Shown: in pieces, positions 1 through 7,959 of the stretch
How the letters are laid out: the number at the start of each line of letters is the position of its first letter
Numbering within the stretch: the first letter of the stretch is position 1
Source: Pyxidicoccus fallax
GTDB lineage: Bacteria > Myxococcota > Myxococcia > Myxococcales > Myxococcaceae
Length of the DNA: 35,633 nt
Assembly: GCF_012933655.1 (NCBI RefSeq)
Contig: NZ_JABBJJ010000105.1
Coordinates: forward strand, 1 to 35,633
Direction: 5' to 3'
The notes under the pieces: model-generated
Seen by the model: the letters and a program-made list of their open reading frames with translations, nothing else
What the model was told of the DNA's origin: nothing
Database searches by the model: none
Program-made: the position numbers and the translations under genes

Positions 1-31
1 GGGGGGCGGGTTAGAGGTGGAGCCACGCATC

Positions 32-658
32 ATGAAAGCTTCCCTCCGCCTCCTCGTCGTCGTGGCGGTCACCGTGCTCTTCGCAGATCAGGTGACCAAG
101 TACCTGGCCGTGTCCCGGCTGACCACCGCCCTGGAGGGCCGTGAGGGCCTGGCCCGGGTGACGGGCTACTTCTCGGTGCAGAACCTGGACAACGACCCGC
201 CGGCCCCGGACGGGCGCCGGCTGGCCACGCGGCCGCACCGCTTCATCGAGGACTACTGGCACTTCCGCTACGTGGAGAACCCGGGCGCGGCGTGGGGCCT
301 GTTCGCCAACCTCCCGGACGGGGTGCGGCGCGCCTTCTTCCACGTGGTGAGCCTGGCGGCGCTGGCCTTCATCTTCCTCATGTACCGCCGCACCGCCATG
401 GACCAGCGGCTGGTGCGCCTGGCGCTGGCGCTCATCACCGGCGGCGCGCTGGGCAACTTCATGGACCGGCTCGTGCGCGGCTACGTCATCGACTTCATCG
501 ACTGGCACTGGCGCAACCAGCCGGGCATGCGCTGGCCGACGTTCAACGTGGCGGACGCCGCCATCTGCGTGGGCGTGGCCTTCATGCTGCTGGACTCGTT
601 GAGGGTGCGCCGTCCGGAGCCCGTCGCGCCCGCGCTGACGGAGAGCCCCAATCCGTGA
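32..658 (+). CDS. lspA: Lipoprotein signal peptidase (signal peptidase II), copy 1
   Basis: Inner-membrane aspartic protease that removes the signal peptide from diacylglyceryl-modified prolipoproteins. The family boxes are all visible: DQVTK after the first membrane helix, ENPGAAWG, GGALGNFMDR and FNVADA. The Asp in GNFMDR and the Asp in FNVADA are the expected catalytic pair. At about 208 aa it is longer than the usual 160-170 aa because of an extra segment of roughly 40 residues between the first helix and the ENPGAAWG box. I chose ATG at 32, preceded by a GAGGTGGAG ribosome-binding site; an in-frame GTG at 17 would add five residues. It is followed at 33 bases by a second lspA and then by lgt, so the three form a lipoprotein-maturation cluster. 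LspA is the known target of myxovirescin (antibiotic TA), made by some myxobacteria. Confidence 0.95.
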   Translation: MKASLRLLVVVAVTVLFADQVTKYLAVSRLTTALEGREGLARVTGYFSVQNLDNDPPAPDGRRLATRPHRFIEDYWHFRYVENPGAAWGLFANLPDGVRRAFFHVVSLAALAFIFLMYRRTAMDQRLVRLALALITGGALGNFMDRLVRGYVIDFIDWHWRNQPGMRWPTFNVADAAICVGVAFMLLDSLRVRRPEPVAPALTESPNP

Positions 659-690
659 CGGCCGGGGGGCTCGTGGTGTAAGCCCTCGGC

Positions 691-1305
691 GTGCCGCGCA
701 AATACGTCATCCTCCTCGCCGTCACCCTCGGCGTCATCGTCCTGGACCAGTGGACGAAGTACCTCGTCGTCCGCGAGCTCACCACCCAGATGGACGGGAA
801 GGAGAGCCTGGGCGCGCGCCTCGGCGCGATGTACTCCGACCCGCCGCCGCAGGGCTTCAACGGGCTGCACTACCAGCCCAAGCGCCACATCGAGGTGTCG
901 GAGAACTTCTTCCGCCTGCGCTACGCGGAGAACCCGGGCGCCGCGTGGGGCCTGTTCCGCAACCTGCCGCCCTCGACGCGCGGGCCGCTCTTCCACGTGG
1001 TGAGCCTGGGCGCGGTGCTCCTCATCACCTACTACTTCCGGAAGCTGTCCGGCACGGACCCCGAGGAGAAGTGGGCGCTGTGGGGCCTGCCGCTCGTCCT
1101 TGGCGGCGCGCTGGGCAACTACATCGACCGGCTCGCCCGCGCCTTCGTCATCGACTTCCTCGAGGCCCACTGGTTCGACAAGGCCGCGTGGCCGTCCTTC
1201 AACATCGCCGACGCCGCCATCTGCGTCGGCGTGGGCATGCTCCTGGTGGACGCCTTCGTCCGGAAGGAGAAGCCCGCCGAGGCGCCTTCCAAGGCCAAGG
1301 CCTGA
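691..1305 (+). CDS. lspA: Lipoprotein signal peptidase (signal peptidase II), copy 2
   Basis: Second, clearly paralogous LspA of 204 aa starting at GTG 691. It carries DQWTK, ENPGAAWGLF, GGALGNYIDR and FNIADA, so both catalytic Asp residues are kept. It shares the long insertion between the first membrane helix and ENPGAAWG with copy 1, and the flanks of the boxes are very alike, so a tandem duplication within this lineage is likely. The proteins have nevertheless diverged in the insert and at both ends, the second having a Lys/Pro/Ala tail. It lies 33 bases after copy 1, in the same direction and probably the same transcript. Confidence 0.94.
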   Translation: MPRKYVILLAVTLGVIVLDQWTKYLVVRELTTQMDGKESLGARLGAMYSDPPPQGFNGLHYQPKRHIEVSENFFRLRYAENPGAAWGLFRNLPPSTRGPLFHVVSLGAVLLITYYFRKLSGTDPEEKWALWGLPLVLGGALGNYIDRLARAFVIDFLEAHWFDKAAWPSFNIADAAICVGVGMLLVDAFVRKEKPAEAPSKAKA

Positions 1306-1445
1306 CCCCAGGCTTTCGGAAGCCCGCCCGCCTGCCCGGTGAGCCGCCGGGCGGGCCCTGGAGCGCCTCCACGCATTGCCCCGTCGGCGGAGGAGGGTAG
1401 CCTTCGTCCGGCGCCGCCCTTCGAAGCCTCCCCCGGCAGGTCCCC

Positions 1446-2774
1446 ATGCTCCCGTTGTTGTTCCGCCTCACCTTCACCAGCCTGTGGTCGCAGCTCCTGC
1501 TGTACGCCATCGCCGCGGGCGTGGTGGGCTACATCGCCTTCAACGGGTGGCGCGGCGCGCTGGGCCCGCTGGACGCGAAGACGGGCACGCGCCAGCCGGC
1601 CACGTCCATGGACCGCTTCCTGCGCGCGGCGGCCTTCGGTGGCGCGGGCGCGGCGCTGGCCTGGTTCGGCCTGAAGTACGCGCTGCCGCCGGGCGCCTTC
1701 CCCGGCGCGAAGGGCGAGGGCATCCCCCTGCACACCTACGGCGTGCTGCTGGCCGGCGGCTTCATCGCCGCGGTGACGGTGGCCGGAAGGCTGGCGCAGG
1801 ACGAGTGGCGCAGGGTGCAGCTCGTGGACGGCTCGTGGGTGGACGTGTCCGGGCCGAAGCACCGCGACCTGGTGATGGACATGGCCTTCTGGGCGCTGGT
1901 GGGCGGCATCGCCGGCAGCCGGCTGCTCTTCGTCATCGTGAACTGGAAGGACTACGCGAAGGACTGGACGCAGGCCTTCTCGCTGGGCGGCGGGCTCGTC
2001 TTCTACGGCGGCCTCATCGGCGCGTCGCTGGCGTGCTGGCTCTTCGCGCGCGCCAACGGCATCGACTTCCTCCGGCTGGCGGACGTGTGCATCCCCACCG
2101 TGTCGCTGGGCCAGGCCCTGGGCCGGCTGGGCTGCTTCAGCGCGGGCTGCTGCTGGGGGGACGTGGCCCCGGCCAGCTCGTCCGTCGCGGTGCACTTCCC
2201 CGGTGCCGGGCTGGCGCAGGACCTGTTCGGCCGGCTCGCCGGGATGAACAGCCTGGCGTACACCTCCCAGACGGACCCGGACCCGAAGAAGGTGCGCTAC
2301 GTGGTGGAGGCCACCGGTGAAATCTTCCACCAGGCCGTGCCCGGCGCCGTGCGCATCTCCGAGTGGGCGGCCCAGCATGGCCACACCCTGGGCGTATATC
2401 CCACCCAGCTCTTCGAGTCGGCGGGGCAGGCCGTGCTCTTCGTGGCGCTGATGTACGCCCGGCGCTTCCGCCGCTTCCACGGGCACATCCTGTCCCTGTG
2501 GCTCATGTCCTACGCGGTGCTGCGCAGCACGGTGGAGCTGTTCCGCGGGGACGAGGAGCGCGGCACGATGCACGGCCTCCTGCGGGACCTGGAGCAGTTC
2601 CTGGGGCTCCAGGCGCTGGCGGACGTGGTGCCGCTGGAGGCCTGGTACAACATTTCGACCAGTCAGCTCATCTCGCTGTGCATGTTCACCTTCGGCGCGG
2701 TGCTGCTGTACCAGAAGGGCCTCCGCCGGGAGGGCGAGGCGGCGGGCCTGGGGCCAACAGCCTCGGCCGCGTGA
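1446..2774 (+). CDS. lgt: Prolipoprotein diacylglyceryl transferase family protein, long variant
   Basis: Lgt-family membrane protein that would transfer diacylglycerol from phosphatidylglycerol to the lipobox Cys, the step before LspA. Visible: HTYGVLLAGG near residue 98, GGGLVFYGGLIGA, GRLGCFSAGCCWGD and YPTQLFES, in family order, with several membrane segments. At 442 aa it is much longer than the usual 260-300 aa: there is an extra N-terminal part of about 95 residues with two hydrophobic stretches, and a soluble insert between GCCWGD and YPTQLFE. In the E. coli enzyme the corresponding boxes read FHGG and GRLGNFINGELWG; here they read FYGG and GRLGCFSAGCCWG, so a His and a Glu regarded as important are replaced by Tyr and Cys. 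The Arg of GRLG is kept. The position after two lspA genes supports a lipoprotein role, but activity needs testing. Confidence 0.88.
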   Translation: MLPLLFRLTFTSLWSQLLLYAIAAGVVGYIAFNGWRGALGPLDAKTGTRQPATSMDRFLRAAAFGGAGAALAWFGLKYALPPGAFPGAKGEGIPLHTYGVLLAGGFIAAVTVAGRLAQDEWRRVQLVDGSWVDVSGPKHRDLVMDMAFWALVGGIAGSRLLFVIVNWKDYAKDWTQAFSLGGGLVFYGGLIGASLACWLFARANGIDFLRLADVCIPTVSLGQALGRLGCFSAGCCWGDVAPASSSVAVHFPGAGLAQDLFGRLAGMNSLAYTSQTDPDPKKVRYVVEATGEIFHQAVPGAVRISEWAAQHGHTLGVYPTQLFESAGQAVLFVALMYARRFRRFHGHILSLWLMSYAVLRSTVELFRGDEERGTMHGLLRDLEQFLGLQALADVVPLEAWYNISTSQLISLCMFTFGAVLLYQKGLRREGEAAGLGPTASAA

Positions 2775-2816
2775 GGTTGATCCGCGAACCCCACTTGGGG
2801 ACACTCTAGGGAAGCC

Positions 2817-3947
2817 ATGCCGCCCCCCGAACCTCGACAGGCCGCCAAGAACGCCAAGAATGCCGCGAAGTCCCAGCCGGCGGACTCCGGCTCCAGCGAG
2901 GCCGTCCTCCAGGAGTGTGAGGCCCTGGAGGCGGAGCTGGCCGTCCTCCGCAACCTCTTCGAGCAGTACTTCCTGGGCAACGAACGCCAGGCGCCCACGC
3001 GCGCGCACGAGGACTTCAAGAAGCGCCTGATGAAGCTCAAGGGCGCCTTCATCCGAAGCACCTCCGCCAAGTTCCGCGTGGCGGGCCTGCACAACAAGTA
3101 CCTCACGTACGAGCGGCTGTGGATGCGCACGCTGCAGGAGATTGAAGCCGGCACGTACAAGCGTGACCTCTTCAAGGCCCGCCGCCGCGCGGAGGTCCGC
3201 CAGACCGCCTCTCCCGGCAAGGACGCCCAGAAGGGCGTGGTGGAGCTGCCGGAGGACATCTCCGACATGGACTTCGAGGAGGTGGAGGAGCTCGTCCGCC
3301 CCCGTCCCGCCAACGAGCCGCAGATTGCGGCCGGCGCGCCCACGCCCACGGGCGGCACGCCCTTCCGGGGCACGCCCGCCGTGGCGCCGCTCACCGGCAT
3401 TCCCTCGGTGGCGCCGGTGGCGCCCGGCATCGCGCCCCTCACGCCGCCCGCCGGGGGCACGCCCTTCCGGGGCACCCCGGCGGTGGCGCCCCTCACCGGT
3501 ATTCCCTCCGTGGCGCCCGCGGTGGCGCCCATGGGGGCCACACCTGCGCGGGGCCTGCCCTCGGTGGCGCCGGTGTCGGGTGGCACGCCCGCGCGGGGCA
3601 CGCCGGTGGTGCCTCCGGGCATGGCGAGACCCGCGGCCACCGCGACGCCTCCCGGCGCGGCGGCACGCACGCCCACGCCCTCCGCCGCGGCGCCCCGGCC
3701 TCCCGCGGCGGGCGGCTCGGGCGGCTCGGGCGGCATGTCCGACGACAAGCTGCGCGCCGTCTACGACGCGTACGTCACCGCGAAGCGCCGCTGCCAGGAG
3801 GACACCTCCAAGCTGTCCTACGAGTCGGTGGCGGCCACGCTGCGCAAGCAGGTGCCGGAGCTGCTCAAGCAGCACAACGCCAAGGCGGTGGAGTTCAAGG
3901 TCGTCATCAAGGACGGCAAGGCGTCCCTCAAGGCCGTGCCGAAGTAG
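2817..3947 (+). CDS. Coiled-coil protein with Pro/Ala/Thr repeat linker and conserved C-terminal domain
   Basis: 376-aa soluble protein without signal peptide. Residues about 1-25 are Lys/Ala/Pro-rich; 28-130 are helical and charged with coiled-coil character; about 165-305 form a low-complexity linker with a repeated unit beginning GGTPFRGTPAVAPLTG; the last 70 residues form a compact helical domain (DDKLRAVYDAYVTAKRRC to the end) resembling the C-terminal domain annotated in myxobacterial proteins of the MXAN_5187 type (from memory, not checked). That domain could be a protein- or nucleic-acid-binding module, but nothing visible decides it. It sits 42 bases after lgt and 8 bases before the kdsC-like gene, so it is probably cotranscribed. 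No function assigned. Confidence 0.8.
   Translation: MPPPEPRQAAKNAKNAAKSQPADSGSSEAVLQECEALEAELAVLRNLFEQYFLGNERQAPTRAHEDFKKRLMKLKGAFIRSTSAKFRVAGLHNKYLTYERLWMRTLQEIEAGTYKRDLFKARRRAEVRQTASPGKDAQKGVVELPEDISDMDFEEVEELVRPRPANEPQIAAGAPTPTGGTPFRGTPAVAPLTGIPSVAPVAPGIAPLTPPAGGTPFRGTPAVAPLTGIPSVAPAVAPMGATPARGLPSVAPVSGGTPARGTPVVPPGMARPAATATPPGAAARTPTPSAAAPRPPAAGGSGGSGGMSDDKLRAVYDAYVTAKRRCQEDTSKLSYESVAATLRKQVPELLKQHNAKAVEFKVVIKDGKASLKAVPK
3354..3518 (+). repeat. In-gene tandem repeat coding the PT/PA linker
   Basis: Two near-identical coding blocks of about 60 bases start near 3351 and 3453, 102 bases (34 codons) apart, each encoding GGTPFRGTPAVAPLTGIPSV. Degenerate shorter units (ATPARGLPSVAPV, GTPARGTPVV) follow to about 3620. 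The count is likely to vary between strains by slippage or recombination. Confidence 0.75.
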
Positions 3948-3955
3948 GGGACGCC

Positions 3956-4471
3956 ATGAACTTCGACCTCGAGTCGCTCAAGTCGCGGGTGAGCCGCCTG
4001 TCGGTGATGATTTTCGACATCGACGGCACGCTCACCGACGGCCGCATCTTCTGGGTGCCCAACTCCGGCTGGACGCAGATGTACAGCGTGCGCGACGGCA
4101 TGGGCATCAAGCGCCTGCAGGAGGTGGGCATCGAGGTGGCCGCCATCTCCGGCGGTGACAGCCTCTCCGCGCAGATGCGGATGCAGTCGCTGGGTCTGAA
4201 ACACGTGCACTTCGGTAGTCAGGACAAGGTGGCGCACTTCGAGAAGCTGCTGGCGCTGCTGAACGTGTCCGCGGACCGATGTGGCTACATGGGCGACGAG
4301 GTGGTGGACCTGCCGCTGTTGAAGGCGGTGGGCTTCTCCGCCGCCCCGCCGGAAGCCCCCGACGAGGTGCGCGCCCAGGTGCACTACGTGGCCCAGAAGG
4401 CCGCGGGCTTCGGCGCTGCCCGGGAAGTCTGTGAGTTCATCCTCCGGCACCGCCAGAGTCCGACAACCTGA
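3956..4471 (+). CDS. kdsC: HAD-family phosphatase, KdsC-like (KDO 8-phosphate phosphatase)
   Basis: Cytoplasmic 171-aa phosphatase of the HAD subclass without cap domain, the size of KdsC, which removes phosphate from 3-deoxy-D-manno-octulosonate 8-phosphate for lipopolysaccharide core synthesis. Motif I is FDIDGTLTDG near residues 19-28 (both Asp present), motif II is the Ser of AISGGDS, the motif III Lys is in SQDK, and motif IV is GDEVVDLPLL. Starts at ATG 3956, eight bases after the preceding stop. Other C0-type HAD phosphatases acting on sugar phosphates cannot be excluded, and no kdsA or kdsD lies in the window. Confidence 0.85.
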   Translation: MNFDLESLKSRVSRLSVMIFDIDGTLTDGRIFWVPNSGWTQMYSVRDGMGIKRLQEVGIEVAAISGGDSLSAQMRMQSLGLKHVHFGSQDKVAHFEKLLALLNVSADRCGYMGDEVVDLPLLKAVGFSAAPPEAPDEVRAQVHYVAQKAAGFGAAREVCEFILRHRQSPTT

Positions 4472-4597
4472 GAAACGGTTGCCGCGAAGCGTCACCTGTT
4501 GAAAAGAGCCGGATTCGAGTCGCCACTCCGGGTTGTCGCTCCGGGGGGCCCTCCCTAGCTTGGGTTTCGCGCAAGGGGCCTGGACAGCGCGAGACAC

Positions 4598-4996
4598 ATG
4601 GGAGGCGACGTGGGGATTCGGCGGACGTGGCTCGGGCTGGCCGTGGCGGCGGTGGGACTCTCCCTGGGGACGGGCTGCATGTCGCCCTCGCCGGAGGCCG
4701 AGGCGCGCCTGGCGGCGCTGGAGGCCGAGGGCGAGCAGATGGACATCGCCCTCGACAACGTCGAGGAGCGGCTGCTGGGCAACCAGGCCATGCTCCAGAC
4801 GTGGCAGGAGCTGGGGCGGCGGCACCAGGAGGTGACGCAGCTGCACTGCCAGACGTCGGACGCGCACCTGATGGCGCTGATGAAGCACTACGACAAGCAG
4901 GAGGAGAAGGCGCGCCAGATGAAGCGCCGCCGCGTGGCCGCGGTGGACTCCGCGGTGCTCACCTCCGGCAAGGCGCCCCAGCGCGGCAACAACTGA
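4598..4996 (+). CDS. Small coiled-coil lipoprotein
   Basis: 132-aa protein with an N-terminal Arg-containing signal peptide and lipobox LGTG-C at Cys27, so it should be processed by the Lgt and LspA enzymes encoded upstream. After the Cys it is Glu/Gln/Leu-rich and helical (about residues 32-75), a probable short coiled coil, then a basic stretch (KRRR) and a disordered end. ATG 4598 has no good ribosome-binding site; GTG 4610, four codons downstream, has GGGAGG just before it and is an alternative. It ends ten bases from the convergent response regulator gene. No family recognised. Confidence 0.75.
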   Translation: MGGDVGIRRTWLGLAVAAVGLSLGTGCMSPSPEAEARLAALEAEGEQMDIALDNVEERLLGNQAMLQTWQELGRRHQEVTQLHCQTSDAHLMALMKHYDKQEEKARQMKRRRVAAVDSAVLTSGKAPQRGNN

Positions 4997-5006
4997 CGCG
5001 CGGGCT

Positions 5007-5723
5007 TCAGAGGCTCATTCTTTCCCGGAAGCGCTGCGACTGGCGGCGTGACATCTCCACCTCGCGGCCCCCGCGCAGGCGCGCCACCAGCGTGCCGCCG
5101 GGGCCGGGCTCCATCGCCTCGATGAAGTCGAGGTTGATGAGGTGCTGACGGCTGGCGCGGAAGAAGCGCGCCGGGTCCAGCCTTTCCTCCAGATGGCTCA
5201 GTGAGCGGAGCAGCAGCGGCTGGTGTCCTTCCGGCTCCAGGTACAGGCGCGCGTAGTTGCCCTCGGAGGTGATGAGCGGCACCTGCGCGAGCTGGACGAG
5301 CCAGCAGCGCTCGCCGTCGCGCACGAAGACGCGCTCCAGCGGTGGGCCCGAGGGACGTGGCGCCGAGGCCGCGCGGCCCCGCTGACGCACGCGCTCCAGG
5401 GCCTCCGCGAGCCGCGGGGTTTCGATGGGCTTGAGGAGGTAGTCGAGCGCGTTGACCTGGAAGGCGCGCACGGCGTGCTCGTCGTACGCCGTGGTGAACA
5501 CCACGTCGGGCGGCTCCTCCAGGCGGGAGAGCACGTCGAAGCCCGTCCCGCCCGGCATCTGGATGTCGAGCAGCAGCACGTCCGGGGCGAGCGCCTCCAC
5601 CTGCCGCACCGTCTCGTCCACGTGGGTGGCCTCGCCGACGACCTCCACGTCGGGGAAGGCGGCCAGGAGGCGGCGCAATTCGGCGCGGGCCAGTCGCTCG
5701 TCGTCGGCGATGAGGGCTCTCAT
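5007..5723 (-). CDS. LytTR-type response regulator
   Basis: 238-aa DNA-binding response regulator. Residues 1-120 are the receiver domain with acidic pair ADDE near residue 6-9, phospho-acceptor Asp53 in LLLDIQMPG, Thr in TTAYDEHA and Lys in LLKPIE. Residues about 135-238 are a LytTR domain with SEGNYARLY, RSLSHLEERL, FFRASRQHLIN and a basic SRRQSQRFRERM end. I start it at ATG 5723, because upstream in-frame codons have no receiver homology and because this ATG overlaps the stop of the kinase gene as ATGA. It is the output of the kinase encoded just upstream and probably binds paired direct repeats, but none were identified. Confidence 0.93.
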   Translation of the reverse strand: MRALIADDERLARAELRRLLAAFPDVEVVGEATHVDETVRQVEALAPDVLLLDIQMPGGTGFDVLSRLEEPPDVVFTTAYDEHAVRAFQVNALDYLLKPIETPRLAEALERVRQRGRAASAPRPSGPPLERVFVRDGERCWLVQLAQVPLITSEGNYARLYLEPEGHQPLLLRSLSHLEERLDPARFFRASRQHLINLDFIEAMEPGPGGTLVARLRGGREVEMSRRQSQRFRERMSL

Positions 5724-6817
5724 GCGGTGGCGGACAGGGGGATGCGGACGCGCGCGGTGGTGAGCGCGGCCTGGGTCTGGTCGAGCCGCAGCGAGGCGTT
5801 GGCGCCGCACAGCAGGCGCAGTCGCTCGCTGGCGTTGCGCAGGCCCACGCCGTTGCTGTCGGCGTGGGGGAGCTCGGGCGGGAGCGCGCCATCCCGGACG
5901 GGGACGGAGCCTCCCGGGGCGTGGGGCGCGGCGGTGTTGGTGACGTCGAGCTGGAGCGCGCCGTCGCGGACGTGGGCGGAGACGATGACCTCACCGCCCT
6001 CGGGGACGCGGGACACGCCGTGCTTGATGGCGTTCTCCACCAGCGTCTGCACGAGCATGGCGGGCACGGGCACGCCGAGCGCGGCGGGCTCCACGTCCTC
6101 GCGCACGCGCAGGCGCGACTCCAGGCGGACGCCCTCCAGGCCCAGGTAGTCGCGCACCACCCGCAGCTCGCGCTCCAGGGGCACCATTTCCGGGCCGCGG
6201 GCGGCGAGCGCGTAGCGCAGCAGGGCGGACAGGCGCGTCACCACCTCCTGCGCGCGAGCGGGGTCCTCGGAGATGAGGGCGCGCACGCTGTTGAGGCAGT
6301 TGAAGAGGAAGTGTGGCTGGAGCTGGGCCTTGAGGAAGCGCAGCTCCGCGCTTTGGGCCTCCGCTTCGAGCTTCCAGCGCTCCAGCTCCGCCTGGCGCGC
6401 ACGCTCCACGGAGTGGATGGCGAAGTAGATGACCAGCCACATCAGCATCATCAGCGTCCAGATGACGAACGAGACGATGAAGCCGGGCAGCGAGGCCTGC
6501 GCGGGCGTGTAGAGCCGCAGCACGAACACGCTCAGCAGGAAGCTCACCCCCGTCTGCACCAGCCCGAGCCCCACGGCGAGCGCGAGCACTCGGGGAACGA
6601 GGGCGCCCAGGGGCAGGCCGGCCTGCTGGCGCAGGCGCAGCCGCGCGCGGACCAGGTGGGTGAGGGCGGCGGCGCAGAGGCAGAACAGCCAGAACCCACC
6701 GATGGCGCCGAGTTCGCGCCCGGGCACCAGCAGCATCAGCACGGTGTTGACGAGGGCGTAGAGGCTCCAGCCACCGAGCTGGCAGGCCGCGTAGACCCAG
6801 GCGCGAGAGGACTTCAT
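5720..6817 (-). CDS. LytS/YehU-type sensor histidine kinase
   Basis: 365-aa membrane kinase. Four hydrophobic segments occupy about residues 8-30, 38-56, 76-100 and 109-135, with very short loops, so the signal is probably sensed in or at the membrane. A helical linker leads to the His_kinase domain with the acceptor His169 in QLQPHFLFNCLNS and a HATPase domain with the N box LVENAIKHGV and glycine loop NGVGLRN. The start ATG 6817 has GGAG upstream; longer readings lack coding character. Its stop overlaps the regulator start by four bases, and it begins 37 bases after the hydrolase gene, so hydrolase, kinase and regulator look like one operon. Confidence 0.93.
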   Translation of the reverse strand: MKSSRAWVYAACQLGGWSLYALVNTVLMLLVPGRELGAIGGFWLFCLCAAALTHLVRARLRLRQQAGLPLGALVPRVLALAVGLGLVQTGVSFLLSVFVLRLYTPAQASLPGFIVSFVIWTLMMLMWLVIYFAIHSVERARQAELERWKLEAEAQSAELRFLKAQLQPHFLFNCLNSVRALISEDPARAQEVVTRLSALLRYALAARGPEMVPLERELRVVRDYLGLEGVRLESRLRVREDVEPAALGVPVPAMLVQTLVENAIKHGVSRVPEGGEVIVSAHVRDGALQLDVTNTAAPHAPGGSVPVRDGALPPELPHADSNGVGLRNASERLRLLCGANASLRLDQTQAALTTARVRIPLSATA

Positions 6818-6854
6818 CGGAGGACTCCAGGACGGCGTGGGGGGAGCATACTCC

Positions 6855-7784
6855 TCACGGTCGCTGCGCCGCGCGGGCCACCGGCGCGGTGGTGCCGAGG
6901 AAGGCGTCCAGCTCGCGGAAGAAGCCCTGGGGGTCGTCCCACATGATGAAGTGCCGGGCCGAATCATTCATGACGACGCGGCCCGTGGAGAGCGACTGGT
7001 ACTGCCCGCGGTAGACGGCCTCCACCGCCTCGCGGGGGACGCGGCCCTTCATGGCGACCCACGAGCCCAGCACCAGGGTGGGGGCGGTGATGCGCGGCAG
7101 CTCCGGCCGCAGGTCCGTGGTGCTCATCTCGTAGACGGCCTGGGCCACCGTCTCCGGGTCCGAGTCCGCGCCCCAGCGCGCGGCGACCTGCTGCTTCGCC
7201 TCGTCGGAGATGTAGCGCTGCAGCGCCATGCGCGACTGCATGCTCCGCTGCTCCACGGTCTGCATGCGCATGAGCGTGCGCATCTCCTCGGCGCGGGGGC
7301 GCATGCTGTCGGCGGTGGCGCTCGGGTCCATGGCCGCGGGAAGGAAGGGGAGGCTGTCGACGACCACCACGCCGCCCACGAGGTCCGGCGCGTCCGCGGC
7401 CACCGCGAGCGCCAGCACGCCGCCCAGGCTGTGGCCGACGAGGATGGGCTTCTGGAGCCCCTTCGCGCGGAGGTAGTCCGCCACGGCCCGGCGCTCGGTG
7501 GCGAGGAAGGGCGCGGGGATGGCGGGCTGCCCCGCGAAGCCCGCGAGCGTGAGGACGTGGCAGTCGTAGCGGCCCTGGAGGTGTTGCACCGTCTCGGCCC
7601 ACACCTCGCCGGACGAGGCGAGGCCGGGGATGAACACCAGCGGCCGTCCCTGGCCGGAGCGCTCCACGTGGAAGGGCTGGGGAGTCGGCGCGGAGGCGAC
7701 CGTGCCAGCCGTGGTGGCTGTGGTGGCGCAGCTGGCGAGCAGGGTGAGGACGAGCAGTCGAGCGAGGACGCAGAAGCGGGGCAT
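6855..7784 (-). CDS. Alpha/beta-hydrolase lipoprotein
   Basis: 309-aa secreted hydrolase with lipobox LLAS-C at Cys19. The fold is shown by the oxyanion strand LVFIPGLASSG, the nucleophile elbow GHSLGG (Ser119) and the His in SARHFIMWDDP near residue 285. The acid residue expected after the sixth strand (often GxxD in TLVLG...) is not obvious: that position reads TLVLGSWVAM, so an Asp in VVVDSLPF may serve instead. Starts at ATG 7784 with GGAG upstream rather than 23 codons earlier, since this puts the signal peptide at the N-terminus. It is the first gene of the kinase/regulator operon, so its substrate or product might be related to the sensed signal (inference). Confidence 0.87.
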   Translation of the reverse strand: MPRFCVLARLLVLTLLASCATTATTAGTVASAPTPQPFHVERSGQGRPLVFIPGLASSGEVWAETVQHLQGRYDCHVLTLAGFAGQPAIPAPFLATERRAVADYLRAKGLQKPILVGHSLGGVLALAVAADAPDLVGGVVVVDSLPFLPAAMDPSATADSMRPRAEEMRTLMRMQTVEQRSMQSRMALQRYISDEAKQQVAARWGADSDPETVAQAVYEMSTTDLRPELPRITAPTLVLGSWVAMKGRVPREAVEAVYRGQYQSLSTGRVVMNDSARHFIMWDDPQGFFRELDAFLGTTAPVARAAQRP

Positions 7785-7959
7785 GAAGGACTCCCTGAAT
7801 GGGTACGCGGGAGACGGTACGCACCCGGGGAGCGCGCTCGGCGGATACTCCATGAGTGGTTCGTGAGCGGGATGAGTGGCGGGGAGGTCGGGTGGCTGGC
7901 GGGGATGCTCGTGATTCGGGCAGGCTCGCGGAAGTCATCTGTTCCGAGGGGGAGCTTCC
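7785..7959. promoter_or_regulatory. Divergent promoter region
   Basis: 175-base region between the hydrolase operon on the minus strand and the rhomboid gene on the plus strand. Promoters for both must lie here or nearby. I see no convincing -35/-10 pair or operator; a GAGGGGGAG ribosome-binding site precedes the rhomboid start. Confidence 0.5.

Noticed and set aside
1119..3875. Long minus-strand open frame across lspA, lgt and the repeat protein
   Set aside because: Antisense to three well-supported genes; Arg/Gly/His-rich shadow without motifs.
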